A stretch of DNA of 64,000 bases from Tetragenococcus halophilus subsp. halophilus DSM 20339 (GCF_003841405.1 NZ_PXYA01000001.1:62001-126000), one strand, 5' to 3'. Shown: positions 7,860-16,294, numbered from the stretch's first letter. Notes: generated from the sequence alone by a model not told the origin. Made by a program: numbers and translations.

Positions 7860-8453
7860 TTATTTATTAGCAAACTGATCGTTATTAAGATCGTCATTCC
7901 AAATATATTCAATATCAGAGGCAATTTTTTCTGCTGTATTTTTGCCAAGCTGATCTGCAATAAAGCCTAGTGCCATATCCATTCCGGCAGACACCCCTGA
8001 AGAAGTATAATATTTATCTGCTACTACCCATCTAGCATTTTCCTGCCAAAGGACCGATTCATTCACGGATTTGACCCATTCGAAAGCTCTTTTGTTGCTG
8101 GTAGCTTTTTTTCCATTTAAAAGTCCAGTTTTTGCTAGCAAGGCGGCCCCTGTACAAACGGTTAATACATTTGTCTCTGTTAGACTGATTTGCTTTAATC
8201 TTTCGATCCATTCATGATCGTTTACTAAGATTCTAGTTCCTTTGCCTCCAGGAAGAATCAAAATACCTCCATTTGTCAAATGAGTGATAGGTTGTGTCAT
8301 CATTTCCACTCCTTGGCTACTTTTAACAAGCCCACCTTCCATAGAGTAATAATTCAAATTATAGCGATCTTGTAAGCGTCCGAAAATTTCTACTACGCCA
8401 AATAAATCCAACGTTTCAAATGCCTCAAAAACGAAAAAATTTACATTGATCAT
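7860..8453 (-). CDS. DJ-1/PfpI family protein (paralogue 1)
   Basis: A 197-residue protein of the DJ-1/PfpI fold. 'LTVCTGAALLAKTGLL' carries the nucleophile-elbow Cys at residue 100. 'FETLDLFGVVEIFGRL' near the N-terminus matches the GATase1 domain also seen in AraC-type regulators and isonitrile hydratase-like enzymes. I place the start at ATG 8453, aligned with the paralogue at 12515, with GAGGAGG about five bases upstream; a second ATG lies one codon earlier. The two paralogues flank a block with an IS3 element and a cyclase gene. Enzymatic activity is not established by sequence. Confidence 0.85.
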   Translation of the reverse strand: MINVNFFVFEAFETLDLFGVVEIFGRLQDRYNLNYYSMEGGLVKSSQGVEMMTQPITHLTNGGILILPGGKGTRILVNDHEWIERLKQISLTETNVLTVCTGAALLAKTGLLNGKKATSNKRAFEWVKSVNESVLWQENARWVVADKYYTSSGVSAGMDMALGFIADQLGKNTAEKIASDIEYIWNDDLNNDQFANK

Positions 8454-8610
8454 CATTGTCCTCCTCAGAATTAATAGGGTTATTTTATCATAGAATAGAA
8501 AAAAACATACGAATAAAGCTATATGATGATTAAATATGATACATTTGAAAATAATTTTGAAAAAACGCTTACTATGAGTTAAATACAAATCAAAATAGAG
8601 GAGCTTAATT

Positions 8611-9024
8611 ATGAACTAACCTAAAGGATTAAAAAGGGGAGCGAGTGGTATTGTAAGTTTATCAAATGGAATTGTAGAGAGGTTATTTGCGTTTCATCAA
8701 TTAAATCTTGGGAAACAAAGGTTGAAATCATTTGGTTTGAAATCTTCGACAATACTAAATTCGTTGAAAGGAGTGGACTACTTAAAGAACCATCCTAATG
8801 AAGCTCGTTCCCTGGATTTAAAAGTCACTTTTGCAGACGATTCAATTGCTGGAATTTTTTGTGTCATTGGAGGAAGTGACACCTAATTGTTTGACGGATC
8901 TTGTTTTGTTTCAAACTGGCTATATTTTATGTTGAATAAAGGAATCCAGAATTACTATTTGAGATTGAAAAGTTGGATAAAGGATTTAAGATTTGTTATT
9001 CGAGAATGGAATCTTGGATATTAA
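8611..9024 (+). pseudogene. Remnant of an LD-carboxypeptidase-like (peptidase family S66) gene
   Basis: An ATG at 8611 with a GAGGAG site 9-15 bases upstream is followed by a stop at codon 3. The frame then reads 'PKGLKRGASGIVSLSNGIVE', 'LKGVDYLKNHP' and 'FADDSIAGIFCVIGGSDT'. This order matches the N-terminal half of S66 peptidases (LdcA/MccF), where the GG-D-T segment precedes the substrate pocket. The nucleophile region and most of the C-terminal domain are missing or scrambled after about 8890. It is an old, non-functional copy. Confidence 0.55.
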
Positions 9025-9033
9025 ATGACGATA

Positions 9034-9103
9034 TTACTATCCGAAAAAGATGTAAATTTGATTAAAAACCTCAAAATTAGCAAAAGTCGGATAAGAAAAA
9101 GGG
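9034..9103. repeat. Hairpin repeat family E, left part (split by IS3)
   Basis: ACTATCCGA at about 9035 and TCGGATAAG at 9086-9095 form the same stem as the units right of the IS3 element, but with a longer loop (about 40 bases). The spacer is interrupted by the IS3 end at about 9104. Confidence 0.6.
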
Positions 9104-9271
9104 TGGTGTGCGGTCCGTCAATAGGACACGAAAAAAATAAACGCATTAAACCTAAAAATTGACGCAAAAGAAAGGCTGATTTGAACGATAAATGGGTCTT
9201 TCTTCTTTTGGTCATTTCATTGTTCGAGTCCAAAACACCTACCTGCCCCTTTCCCCCAAAAAAGAAGCTTC

Positions 9272-10180
9272 TTAGGCTGCTTGATAAAATCTCTCATGAT
9301 AAGTCATGGGAGGTAACACATTTAAACGTCGTTGAAAGCGTCGATGATTATAGTAATCTATATATTCGGTGATCATGTCGGTCAATTCTTGACGTGTTTC
9401 AAAGTGTCGACGATAATATTGCTCCCGTTTAAGCATACCCCAAAAACCTTCCATAGGGCCATTATCAATACATTTGCCCACGCGTGACATACTTTGAGTC
9501 ATTCCTAAATCGCGCAATTTTGTATGGAACTGTTTGCTTGTATATTGTTTGCCTCGATCACTATGAAAAATAGGTTGCGCTTTAGGCTCGGCCGTTACCG
9601 CTTGATCCAAAGTGTCTGTGACAAGGGAGAGGGGCATTTGATCACTGAGTTTATAAGCCACGATGCGTCGGTCATATAAATCAAGAATCGCACTTAAATA
9701 CATTCGGTGCTTCCGATCTCCGTTCCCATAACGAAATTCTGAAATATCCGTACACCATTTTTCATTCGGTGCTTCCGCATGAAAGTGACGATCAAGAATA
9801 TTTTCTGCCGTATGATAAGGATATTTCGCAGGGGTTGTCATACTATTGGCGGGTGATTTTATGGTCGATTGAATCTCTTCGTAACGACAAATATGCAAAA
9901 CACGTTTATCACTGACCGATAGGCCATAACGACCGTAAAGTTCGTCTCGAATGCGCCGATACCCCATATCTGGATGCGCTTGATGAATTTGTCGAATGGC
10001 TTGCGCCAATCGCTGATTTTTTCTCTCCCGATCACTTAATGGATGGTCACGCCAATGATAATAGGCAGAACGTGTGACTTGTAATAGGCGACATAGCGGT
10101 TGAATCGCATAGTTTTTTTCTTCATTTAAGTAAAAAATGATTTGATATTCCCTTAGGTGTTGGACTTGTCCGAGCGATTC
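9272..10180 (-). CDS. IS3-family transposase OrfB (DDE integrase core)
   Basis: Catalytic subunit of the IS3 transposase. 'RRIRDELYGRYGLSVSDKRV' is the HTH_21 domain. The DDE triad lies in 'KWCTDISEF', 'YLSAILDLYDRRIVAY' and 'GPMEGFWGMLKREQYY'. An internal ATG at 10009 gives only 245 residues; the frame stays open upstream ('QHLREYQIIFYLNEEKNYA') and overlaps the end of orfA. As usual in IS3 elements it is probably made as an OrfAB fusion by -1 frameshifting, so the given upstream boundary is approximate. Confidence 0.85.
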   Translation of the reverse strand, partial: ESLGQVQHLREYQIIFYLNEEKNYAIQPLCRLLQVTRSAYYHWRDHPLSDRERKNQRLAQAIRQIHQAHPDMGYRRIRDELYGRYGLSVSDKRVLHICRYEEIQSTIKSPANSMTTPAKYPYHTAENILDRHFHAEAPNEKWCTDISEFRYGNGDRKHRMYLSAILDLYDRRIVAYKLSDQMPLSLVTDTLDQAVTAEPKAQPIFHSDRGKQYTSKQFHTKLRDLGMTQSMSRVGKCIDNGPMEGFWGMLKREQYYRRHFETRQELTDMITEYIDYYNHRRFQRRLNVLPPMTYHERFYQAA

Positions 10181-10848
10181 CTCCTCTCGATTTCTTCCGC
10201 GGCTTTTAAAATATCATTTTCCATTCGTAAATAATCATTATGACGTTTGAGTTGGGCGTTCTCATCTCGCATTTTTTCCTCTGAGGTTCGAGAAGACAGG
10301 CTTCCTTTCCGTTTCCCTCGGCGATCTTCTAAACCTGCATAGCCCATCTGTTCATATTTCTGGACCCAATGATGAATATTTTGGTAAGGTACTTGATATT
10401 TGATCGCCATGCCTCGATAGTCTTTGTCATTCGCTAAACAATCCAAAACGATTTGGTAACGTTCTTTCTGCGTTGTCGTTCTTGTTTTACCCATGGAAAT
10501 CTTTTCCTTTCTTGTTTTAAAGTCTCCATAGGTATTATAACGCTTCAGCCACTCTGTAAGCGAACTTGGACTTCTTAAACCATACTTTTGGGCAATTTGC
10601 TCTAAGCTCCCTCGACCGTCTAAATAATCCCAAACAGCGTGTAACTTGGTTTCCCTTGAAAAATGAGGTTTTTTTATGGCGTTTTTTAGTCCAGCGGGGC
10701 CTTCATTTTGATATCGAATCACCCATCTTCTAAAAGCCGCTACGCTCACTTGCGCTTCATTGGCTGCCCCATGTTGACTGATTTCATCCCGAAGATAGTT
10801 TTCTACAATAGCGATTCGCTTTTCCTCGTTTGCTTCTTTACTTTGCAT
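10153..10848 (-). CDS. IS3-family transposase OrfA (helix-turn-helix)
   Basis: DNA-binding subunit of the IS3 element, about 231 residues. Several helix-turn-helix segments are visible ('AAFRRWVIRYQNEG', 'LRSPSSLTEWLKRYNTYG', 'VPYQNIHHWVQKYEQMG'). A C-terminal leucine-zipper-like stretch 'LKRHNDYLRMENDILKAA' fits the dimerisation region of IS150-type OrfA. Start at ATG 10848 is preferred because GGAGGGA lies 8 bases upstream; another ATG at 10863 precedes the ribosome-binding site. Confidence 0.87.
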   Translation of the reverse strand: MQSKEANEEKRIAIVENYLRDEISQHGAANEAQVSVAAFRRWVIRYQNEGPAGLKNAIKKPHFSRETKLHAVWDYLDGRGSLEQIAQKYGLRSPSSLTEWLKRYNTYGDFKTRKEKISMGKTRTTTQKERYQIVLDCLANDKDYRGMAIKYQVPYQNIHHWVQKYEQMGYAGLEDRRGKRKGSLSSRTSEEKMRDENAQLKRHNDYLRMENDILKAAEEIERRNRSDKSNT

Positions 10849-10911
10849 GCTTCTTCCCTCCATAAATTAGGATTTCCATTTTTTATTGTCCTATTTATGG
10901 TGAGCATACCA

Positions 10912-11034
10912 GGAAAATTACTATCCGAGAATGCAAAGACGGATAAAGAAAGCCATGGAAGACTATTCGAAAATGCAAAGATGGATAAAGAAAACCAGAA
11001 AGACTATCCAAGAATGCAAAGATGAATAAAAAAT
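10912..11034. repeat. 41/42-bp tandem hairpin array, family E, right part
   Basis: 'ACTATCC(G/A)AGAATGCAAAGA' begins at 10920, 11003 and, as the variant ACTATTCGAAAATGC, at 10962, spaced 42 and 41 bases. Each unit forms a short stem TATCC...GGATA with AAGA-rich spacers. Apparent ORFs across it on both strands only translate the repeats and have no ribosome-binding sites. Confidence 0.8.
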
Positions 11035-11080
11035 ATCCCATTTCGCAAAGTGTTGAGGGTTCAACAAAACAGGAAATGGG
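11030..11080 (-). terminator. Intrinsic terminator of the cyclase gene
   Basis: On the minus strand CCCATTTC (11080-11073) pairs with GAAATGGG (11044-11037), and the stem is followed by ATATTTTTT. It lies just downstream of the stop of the leftward cyclase-family gene. Confidence 0.6.
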
Positions 11081-11091
11081 GATTTTCAAAT

Positions 11092-11835
11092 TTAATTTTT
11101 CGGCACAATTGCAAATACTTCAGTGGGGAAACCTGGAGCAGCTAAGATGCGTGGCATAGCGGTAAAAATAATACTACCGACAGCTGGTACTTGATCTAAA
11201 TTGGCTAGCAGTTCATTTTGGTATTTATCTTCTTTTAGCCAGTATTGTTGGGCAGGCAAAAAGTTAGCTTCTGCGGCATTTGGACCGCTATCTGTGTTTA
11301 GTGTTTCGTGACCAATTGCAGTGATATTTCTTTTGCAACTCAAATATTCTAATGCTGGAATGGACCAACCTGGCGTATGCTCTACACCATTTTCATCTTT
11401 ATTTAAAAACTTCTCTTCGTCATCAAAGTTTTTATACCACCCGCTTGAAAAAGCGACAAAGCTACCTGCAGGAATTTCTCCATAACTTTCTTCAAATTCT
11501 TCCAAGTCTTCGACCGTTACAGCATATCCAGGATTTTCTTTTACTTTATCTTCCAAATGAAGAACATACAAAGGTAGCGCGCGTTCTTTTTGCGAAATAT
11601 CTAATATATCTCTTTTTCCTTGGGCAAAATGACTGGGCGCGTCAATATGGGTGCCGTGCGAATTTCCGATGCTATATTCCACGGAGTAAGAACCTGTTTC
11701 CTTGAGTGTTGAGATCGTCGTTTCTGACAGAGGGTTGAAGGTATGATACACCGGGATATCTTTTGTGACGACATGTGTTAAATTAACCCATTCGTAATCT
11801 TTTAATTTCGCAAGTAACTCGTGTAATTCGTACAT
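11092..11835 (-). CDS. Cyclase family / kynurenine-formamidase-like metal hydrolase
   Basis: A 247-residue protein of the cyclase family (PF04199). The metal-binding signature 'NSHGTHIDAPSHFA' lies near residue 58, and 'FVAFSSGWYKNF' plus 'AIGHETLNTDSGP' give the remaining conserved positions. Members hydrolyse cyclic or amide bonds in small molecules (for example N-formylkynurenine); no neighbour indicates the substrate. GGAGTGG lies before the ATG. It is followed by a terminator and separated from the DJ-1 paralogue upstream by about 90 bases, perhaps as one leftward unit. Confidence 0.85.
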   Translation of the reverse strand: MYELHELLAKLKDYEWVNLTHVVTKDIPVYHTFNPLSETTISTLKETGSYSVEYSIGNSHGTHIDAPSHFAQGKRDILDISQKERALPLYVLHLEDKVKENPGYAVTVEDLEEFEESYGEIPAGSFVAFSSGWYKNFDDEEKFLNKDENGVEHTPGWSIPALEYLSCKRNITAIGHETLNTDSGPNAAEANFLPAQQYWLKEDKYQNELLANLDQVPAVGSIIFTAMPRILAAPGFPTEVFAIVPKN

Positions 11836-11924
11836 CTTACCACTCCTTCTATGCTTTATTAATTTTACTCTACCAATGAAATCCTACTTTTGCATTAAAT
11901 ACGCTTATGTTTATAAAGTTACAT

Positions 11925-12515
11925 CTAAGAAATAAATAAGTCATTGTTAGGATCATCGTTCCAAACATACTCAATGTCAAAGGCAATTTTTTCTGCCGTT
12001 TTTCTTCCATGCTGGTCTGCAATAAAGCCCAAAGCCATATCCATTCCTGCAGATACCCCTGAGGAAGTATAATACTTACCTGAAACCACCCATCTAGCTT
12101 TTTCTTGCCAAAAAACGGATTTGTTAACAGATTTCACCCAATCGAACGCTCTTTTATTGCTGGTTGCTTTTTTATCATTTAAAAGTCCCGTTTTTGCTAG
12201 CAAGGCAGCTCCTGTACAGATTGTTAGAACATTAGAAGCTGATAGGCTAAGGTGTTTTAATTTTTTTATCCATTCTGAGTCCTTGACCAGCTTTCTAGTT
12301 CCCTTACCACCAGGAATAATCAGGATATCTTCATTTGTCAAATGAGCTATTGGTTGGGTCATCATTTCTGCGTTTTGGCTACTTTTAACGAGTCCGCCTT
12401 TCATAGAGTAGTAATTTAAGGTATAGATGTTAGTCAAACGACCAAAAATTTCTACAACACCGAATAGATCTAAAGATTCAAAATCATCAAATACCAAAAA
12501 ATTTACGTTGATCAT
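11925..12515 (-). CDS. DJ-1/PfpI family protein (paralogue 2)
   Basis: A 196-residue protein very similar to the one encoded at 7860-8453, with Cys100 in 'LTICTGAALLAKTGLL' and the same 'LDLFGVVEIFGRL' N-terminus. GGAGGA precedes ATG 12515. The strong similarity and shared orientation point to a duplication, with the intervening block later invaded by IS3 and repeats. A perfect 12-base palindrome lies about 80 bases upstream and may be an operator. Function is inferred only at the level of the family. Confidence 0.85.
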   Translation of the reverse strand: MINVNFLVFDDFESLDLFGVVEIFGRLTNIYTLNYYSMKGGLVKSSQNAEMMTQPIAHLTNEDILIIPGGKGTRKLVKDSEWIKKLKHLSLSASNVLTICTGAALLAKTGLLNDKKATSNKRAFDWVKSVNKSVFWQEKARWVVSGKYYTSSGVSAGMDMALGFIADQHGRKTAEKIAFDIEYVWNDDPNNDLFIS

Positions 12516-12593
12516 TGTTGTCCTCCTTTTATGACGCTTTTTACCATTTGTCTTGAAAAGAATAGAAAATTATTTTTCCTCCCAGTCCTTTCG

Positions 12594-12605
12594 TGATAAT
12601 TATCA
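12594..12605. promoter_or_regulatory. Perfect 12-bp palindrome, possible Fur/PerR-type operator
   Basis: TGATAATTATCA is a perfect palindrome in the intergenic region between the divergent DJ-1 gene and response-regulator gene. The GATAAT/ATTATC halves resemble Fur-family boxes, but a flanking extension is lacking on the left. Confidence 0.35.
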
Positions 12606-12718
12606 TATGCATACAGCATTAAAATTGTCAAAGTCTTATAGCTTTTAATTCTTTTTAACTGCCATTCATTATAACTGTCATTTTACTTTACTTTTTTAAA
12701 ATTGGAGAATGATTTTCA

Positions 12719-12932
12719 ATTTCTTTATTCAACTTTTTATGATTGAATAAAGAAATCAACTTTTATTGTTCAATAACGTAGACTAAATGAACACAAATTC
12801 GTTTTTTGTATATTTAACAACTAAGAAGAAGCCCTTTTCCTCTTTTTATTGGCATATTGAATAGTAAAAAGATAAAGTTTTATTCAATATTTGAATAATG
12901 AATAGTGGAATAAGAAAACATTATTCATTATT
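12719..12932. repeat. Irregular series of AT-rich perfect hairpins
   Basis: Three perfect inverted repeats: a 14 bp stem (12719-12732 with 12743-12756, 10-base loop), a 10 bp stem (12854-12863 with 12881-12890) and an 11 bp stem (12894-12904 with 12922-12932). The last two are 40 bases apart and all contain TTGAATA or TATTCA cores. They occupy the divergent 620-base intergenic region and are not followed by U-runs. Confidence 0.65.
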
Positions 12933-13085
12933 AGCCTGTGGGGATTTAACATCCCTTTGCAATGAACTTAAAAAAAAGTGGTCAAATAATAATGAAAAAA
13001 TCTTCATTAAATTTTTGTCCTATTTTTAAGACAAGCTTTTAAAAATGTCTGATAATAAATAAAGTGGGAAAATAGTACCCTTCTG

Positions 13086-13116
13086 TTACAATAAAAATAA
13101 ACATATCCTTTATAAT
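13086..13116 (+). promoter_or_regulatory. Candidate promoter of the two-component operon
   Basis: A perfect TATAAT at 13111-13116 lies 21 bases before the response-regulator ATG. The best -35 (TTACAA, 13086-13091) is 19 bases upstream of it, so the -35 is weak. Confidence 0.5.
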
Positions 13117-13136
13117 AGAGACAAGAGGTGGGGAAA

Positions 13137-13835
13137 ATGGAACCGTTAAACTTGTTATTAGTAGAAGATGAAGAAAGCTTGGCTAGTTTTATTCAAAGTG
13201 AATTACAGTTTGAAGGGTATAAGACGAGTTGGGAAAAAAATGGAGAAGCCGCGTTAGATACTTTTTTACAGTATAAAGAACAGTTCGATTTGATTTTGTT
13301 AGACTGGATGTTACCGGGATTAGACGGGATTACCATTGCTCGACGCATTCGTAAAGTAAGCAAGATACCAATTATTATGATGACCGCTCGTACACAAACG
13401 ACAGATATCGTGACCGGCTTAGATACTGGTTTAGATGACTATATCACCAAACCATTTGAAATTGAAGAGCTTTTTGCTCGTATTCGCGTAATTGAACGAC
13501 GGTTACAAGTGCAAAATGAAGAAAGTAACTTATTACACTACAAAAAAATTACAATGGATGTAGCTAAACACCAAGTGCAGGTAAAAGATGAATTGATTGA
13601 GCTGACACCAAAAGAATTTGGGATTTTATATCAATTAATGAAAGAGCCTGAAGTTGTCAAAAAACGCGATGACTTACTCAATGAAGTCTGGGGTTATGAT
13701 TATTTTGGGCAAACAAACGTGGTTGATGTATATATTCGCACCTTACGTAATAAATTAAAAGAAGTTGATGCAGACTCTTTTGTTCAAACCATTCGTGGGG
13801 TGGGTTATGTTTTGAGGGATCCTTATGAAAGTTAA
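13137..13835 (+). CDS. OmpR/PhoB-family response regulator (ArlR-like)
   Basis: A 232-residue two-component regulator. The receiver domain has the acidic pair in 'LVEDEES', phospho-acceptor Asp56 in 'LILLDWMLPGLDG' and the conserved Lys in 'YITKPFE'. The C-terminal winged helix 'LTPKEFGILYQL...VVDVYIRTLRNKL' is the OmpR type. ATG 13137 is chosen because AGAGGTGGGG lies just upstream; a GTG at 13128 overlaps that site. The gene overlaps the sensor kinase by 11 bases. The arrangement with a downstream PepSY protein resembles ArlRS-type systems of Firmicutes. The signal is unknown. Confidence 0.92.
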   Translation: MEPLNLLLVEDEESLASFIQSELQFEGYKTSWEKNGEAALDTFLQYKEQFDLILLDWMLPGLDGITIARRIRKVSKIPIIMMTARTQTTDIVTGLDTGLDDYITKPFEIEELFARIRVIERRLQVQNEESNLLHYKKITMDVAKHQVQVKDELIELTPKEFGILYQLMKEPEVVKKRDDLLNEVWGYDYFGQTNVVDVYIRTLRNKLKEVDADSFVQTIRGVGYVLRDPYES

Positions 13836-15147
13836 ACAAACAGCTAAACGACAATTAACCGTGCGATTTATGGGTTTATTTGCATTGATATTATTGTTAA
13901 TGAATGTCATTTTTATTGGTGTGTCTATCGCCTTTGTCTATGACTATGTTTCTGATCGCAGTGAGCATATTTTTGAAACGATCGAAAAGAGTGATCCATC
14001 CCAACAAAATTGGTCTGATTGGGTTGATAGCTATGTGATACAAGATGAAGGAGAAGTGCTGCAAGTACGCTTGCCAAATGGTGAAAGCTATTATTCAGAA
14101 GACGCAGAAGAGACATTTGCTGATGTTTCTCAAGGAAGAAATATTCCGTTTTTAGAACATTTTGTATTTGTAGACGACGACCGTTATTATTATGAAGAAA
14201 AAGAGATTGGTGATGCTGAAGTATCTTTAATTATTGATAGTGAAGCCATTGCCGATATTGTTACCAGTTTATTGCTGGTCAATTTTTTGCTCAATGTCGT
14301 TGGTTTAATCGTGGGTGCGCTACTCATTTACTGGATGGTAGGCCGTTGGAGCCAAAAATTAAGTAAGATGTCGAACGAATTGAATCAATTGGAGGAAACG
14401 CAAGGGTATTTAACTGTGCCAGAAGATCCTCAGGAGATTTATCAAGTAGCCACGGCATTTAATACATTAGTGGAAAAACAACGAGAGGCGATTGAGCGTG
14501 AAAAACAATTTGTAAGTGACGCTTCCCATGAATTACGAACGCCGATAGCAGCGATTCGCGGGCATGTTAACTTGATTCAACGAAGAAGTGAGACGCACCC
14601 AGAAGTCATCCCGCAGTCTTTGGAATTTATCGATAAAGAATCCAAGCGTATTGAATTATTAAGTGAGCAATTGCTAACATTAGGACGTGTAGAAAATAAG
14701 AATAAATTAGAAAATATTGATTTTTCATCACTTGTAACGCAAGAAGTAGAAAACATGGAGTTGACATCTGGAAGAAAAATTACCTTACAAGTAGCACCAG
14801 AAATTTATATCAAAGCAGCTAAAACTGATTTGCAACAAATTATCCAAAATTTGCTAGAAAATGCTTTGAAGTATGCGCCAACAGGTGAAATCAAGCTATC
14901 GCTGCAAAAAAATGAGAAGATCTGCTTACAAATTGCCGATCAAGGCATTGGGATTGCGGATGATGAAAAAGAGAAAGTCTTCGAGCGCCTTTATCGTATT
15001 GATCAGTCACGCTCTAGTGAAGTGAATGGCTCAGGGATTGGTTTATCTATCGTAAAAGCCCTAGTTACAAAATACCAAGGCACCATTCAGATAGAGGACA
15101 ATCAACCGAAAGGAACCATATTTATGATTACCTTCCCTAAAAAATGA
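13825..15147 (+). CDS. Sensor histidine kinase with HAMP domain (ArlS-like)
   Basis: A 440-residue membrane kinase, partner of the regulator it overlaps. Transmembrane helices lie at about residues 15-40 and 150-173, enclosing an acidic extracytoplasmic domain of about 110 residues. A HAMP linker follows, then the H-box 'SDASHELRTPIAAIRGH' with His235. The N-box 'NLLENALKYAP' and G-boxes 'DQGIGIADDE' and 'GSGIGLSIV' complete the ATPase domain. All catalytic motifs are present. The unusually acidic sensor domain and the downstream PepSY protein may reflect an envelope or ionic stress signal; this is inference. Confidence 0.92.
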   Translation: MKVKQTAKRQLTVRFMGLFALILLLMNVIFIGVSIAFVYDYVSDRSEHIFETIEKSDPSQQNWSDWVDSYVIQDEGEVLQVRLPNGESYYSEDAEETFADVSQGRNIPFLEHFVFVDDDRYYYEEKEIGDAEVSLIIDSEAIADIVTSLLLVNFLLNVVGLIVGALLIYWMVGRWSQKLSKMSNELNQLEETQGYLTVPEDPQEIYQVATAFNTLVEKQREAIEREKQFVSDASHELRTPIAAIRGHVNLIQRRSETHPEVIPQSLEFIDKESKRIELLSEQLLTLGRVENKNKLENIDFSSLVTQEVENMELTSGRKITLQVAPEIYIKAAKTDLQQIIQNLLENALKYAPTGEIKLSLQKNEKICLQIADQGIGIADDEKEKVFERLYRIDQSRSSEVNGSGIGLSIVKALVTKYQGTIQIEDNQPKGTIFMITFPKK

Positions 15148-15241
15148 AGAAATTTTCATCAGATTTATGTTCTTTTTTGATTTTTTTAAATGAAATTCTT
15201 GCTAATATAAAGATAGAAAAACAGGAAGGAAGGGAAATAAG

Positions 15242-15805
15242 ATGAAACATTTCAAAAAGACAATGATTGGAAGTATTGCAGTTGCAGCGGTTTTTATCGT
15301 AGGCGGAAGTTATGCTTGGGCTTCAACCAGTGATAAAGAACTTGATAATTCTGATCCGGATAAAATTGAAGTAACAGAAGAGGAAGCTCTGGATACTTTT
15401 GCTGATGAATATGGGAAAAAAGTTGAAAGCATCGAATTAGAACCTACTCGCGATGGCTACGTATATGAAGTGGAAAGCTATGATAATGAAACGGAATATA
15501 ATACGGATATCGATGCAGCTTCTGGAGATATTATTGATAACAGAAGTGATAAAGATGATGAAGACGATGACGAAGAGGAAACTCGTTATGAACTAAATCA
15601 AAAAGATGCCATTAGCCAAAAAGAAGCGACGGATATCGCAGAAAAAGAAGCTAATAGCGGAAAAGCTCGCGAATGGAAATTAGAACGTGTTTCTGATGAT
15701 AAGCAAACTTGGGAAGTCAATGTTCTTGAAAAAGGAAACGAAACAGAAGTCACTATTGATGCAGAAAACGGTGAAGTATTAGAAGTAGAAGAAGACGACG
15801 ATTAA
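15242..15805 (+). CDS. Secreted PepSY-domain protein, highly acidic
   Basis: A 187-residue exported protein. The N-terminus has a positively charged start and a hydrophobic stretch (about residues 6-25) ending in 'SYAWA', a plausible signal peptide. Two PepSY repeats follow: about 42-100 ('EEALDTFADEYG...VYEVESYDNETEYNTDIDAASGDI') and about 115-185 ('ISQKEATDIAEKEA...WEVNVLEKGNETEVTIDAENGEV'), separated by a DDEDDDEEE linker. PepSY domains often inhibit proteases or modulate sensor kinases. It sits 94 bases after the kinase gene with its own GGAAGG site and a terminator behind it, so it is likely the third gene of the operon. Confidence 0.85.
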   Translation: MKHFKKTMIGSIAVAAVFIVGGSYAWASTSDKELDNSDPDKIEVTEEEALDTFADEYGKKVESIELEPTRDGYVYEVESYDNETEYNTDIDAASGDIIDNRSDKDDEDDDEEETRYELNQKDAISQKEATDIAEKEANSGKAREWKLERVSDDKQTWEVNVLEKGNETEVTIDAENGEVLEVEEDDD

Positions 15806-15809
15806 AGTA

Positions 15810-15843
15810 AAAAGCTCATTGTCAATTTTGGCAATGAGCTTTT
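15810..15843. terminator. Bidirectional intrinsic terminator
   Basis: AAAAGCTCATTG (15810-15821) pairs with CAATGAGCTTTT (15832-15843) between the convergent pepSY gene and the small membrane-protein gene. Confidence 0.85.
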
Positions 15844-15853
15844 AATTGCGTAT

Positions 15854-16075
15854 TTACATTAACTGTATGATTCTATAGATGATTATACTTGCGATAATAA
15901 TCATGAAAACACCGCTAACACGGTTCATAATTAAAGCAGCGTGGGAAGGTTCGGCATCTTTTATCCGCCAACCAATTTCTAACCACCAGCCTGTTTTAGG
16001 TGAAAAAATATTAATAAAACCAAAAATAAGTACAATAATAGCTATTGTGATAATAAAAAGATATGTTAGATTCAT
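15854..16075 (-). CDS. Small two-helix membrane protein (DUF6199-like)
   Basis: About 73 residues with hydrophobic helices at residues 4-24 and 50-70, separated by a conserved-looking loop 'TGWWLEIGWRIKDAEPSHAALIMNR'-type segment rich in Trp and ending in an Arg/Gly. This pattern fits the uncharacterised DUF6199 small membrane proteins. I choose ATG 16075 because GAGGTGG precedes it; a GTG at 16087 overlaps the ribosome-binding site. It is convergent with the PepSY gene. No function can be assigned. Confidence 0.7.
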   Translation of the reverse strand: MNLTYLFIITIAIIVLIFGFINIFSPKTGWWLEIGWRIKDAEPSHAALIMNRVSGVFMIIIASIIIYRIIQLM

Positions 16076-16265
16076 AAACTTCACCACCTCTCATAAGTTG
16101 AATTTTTACGTACACAAATGTTGCAAATAATGAAGTGTTTCAATTTATTAGACGAATACATTTTTGACAGGTGAAGTTTAATTCCATTCACTAAAGCGTA
16201 TCTTTATCATAAACGCAAGCGCTTTTATTTGTCCACTAATAAGGTCATAGATTTCTAAATATCAA

Positions 16266-16294
16266 GCAAAAAAGCCCCTTTTAAAAGGAGCTTT
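16266..16294 (-). terminator. Intrinsic terminator of the leftward Bce-type ABC operon
   Basis: AAAGCCCCTTTT (16271-16282) pairs with AAAAGGAGCTTT (16283-16294) with one internal mismatch. On the minus strand the stem is followed by a T-run. Confidence 0.8.

Larger units (their letters stand above)
9104..10911 (-). mobile_element. IS3-family insertion sequence
   Basis: Two overlapping leftward ORFs (orfA, orfB) are bounded by imperfect inverted repeats. Inward sequence TGGTGTGCGGTCC...AATAGGACA at the left matches the complement of the right end (TGGTATGCTCACC...AATAGGACA) at about three quarters of positions. About 1.8 kb, a little long for the family. No clear 3-4 bp target duplication was found (GGG left, GGA right). 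The element sits within the spacer of a hairpin-repeat array, pieces of which remain on both sides. Confidence 0.85.

Noticed and set aside
9101-10915. Target-site duplication of the IS3 element
   Set aside because: Flanks GGG and GGA share only two bases, so no duplication is claimed.
10708-11089. Two ORFs of 64-105 codons crossing the IS3 end and array E
   Set aside because: They translate repeat units and part of the IS, have no ribosome-binding site and repeat the same peptide.
11352-11705. 117-codon ORF opposite the cyclase gene
   Set aside because: Antisense shadow of a clearly conserved metal hydrolase; no ribosome-binding site.
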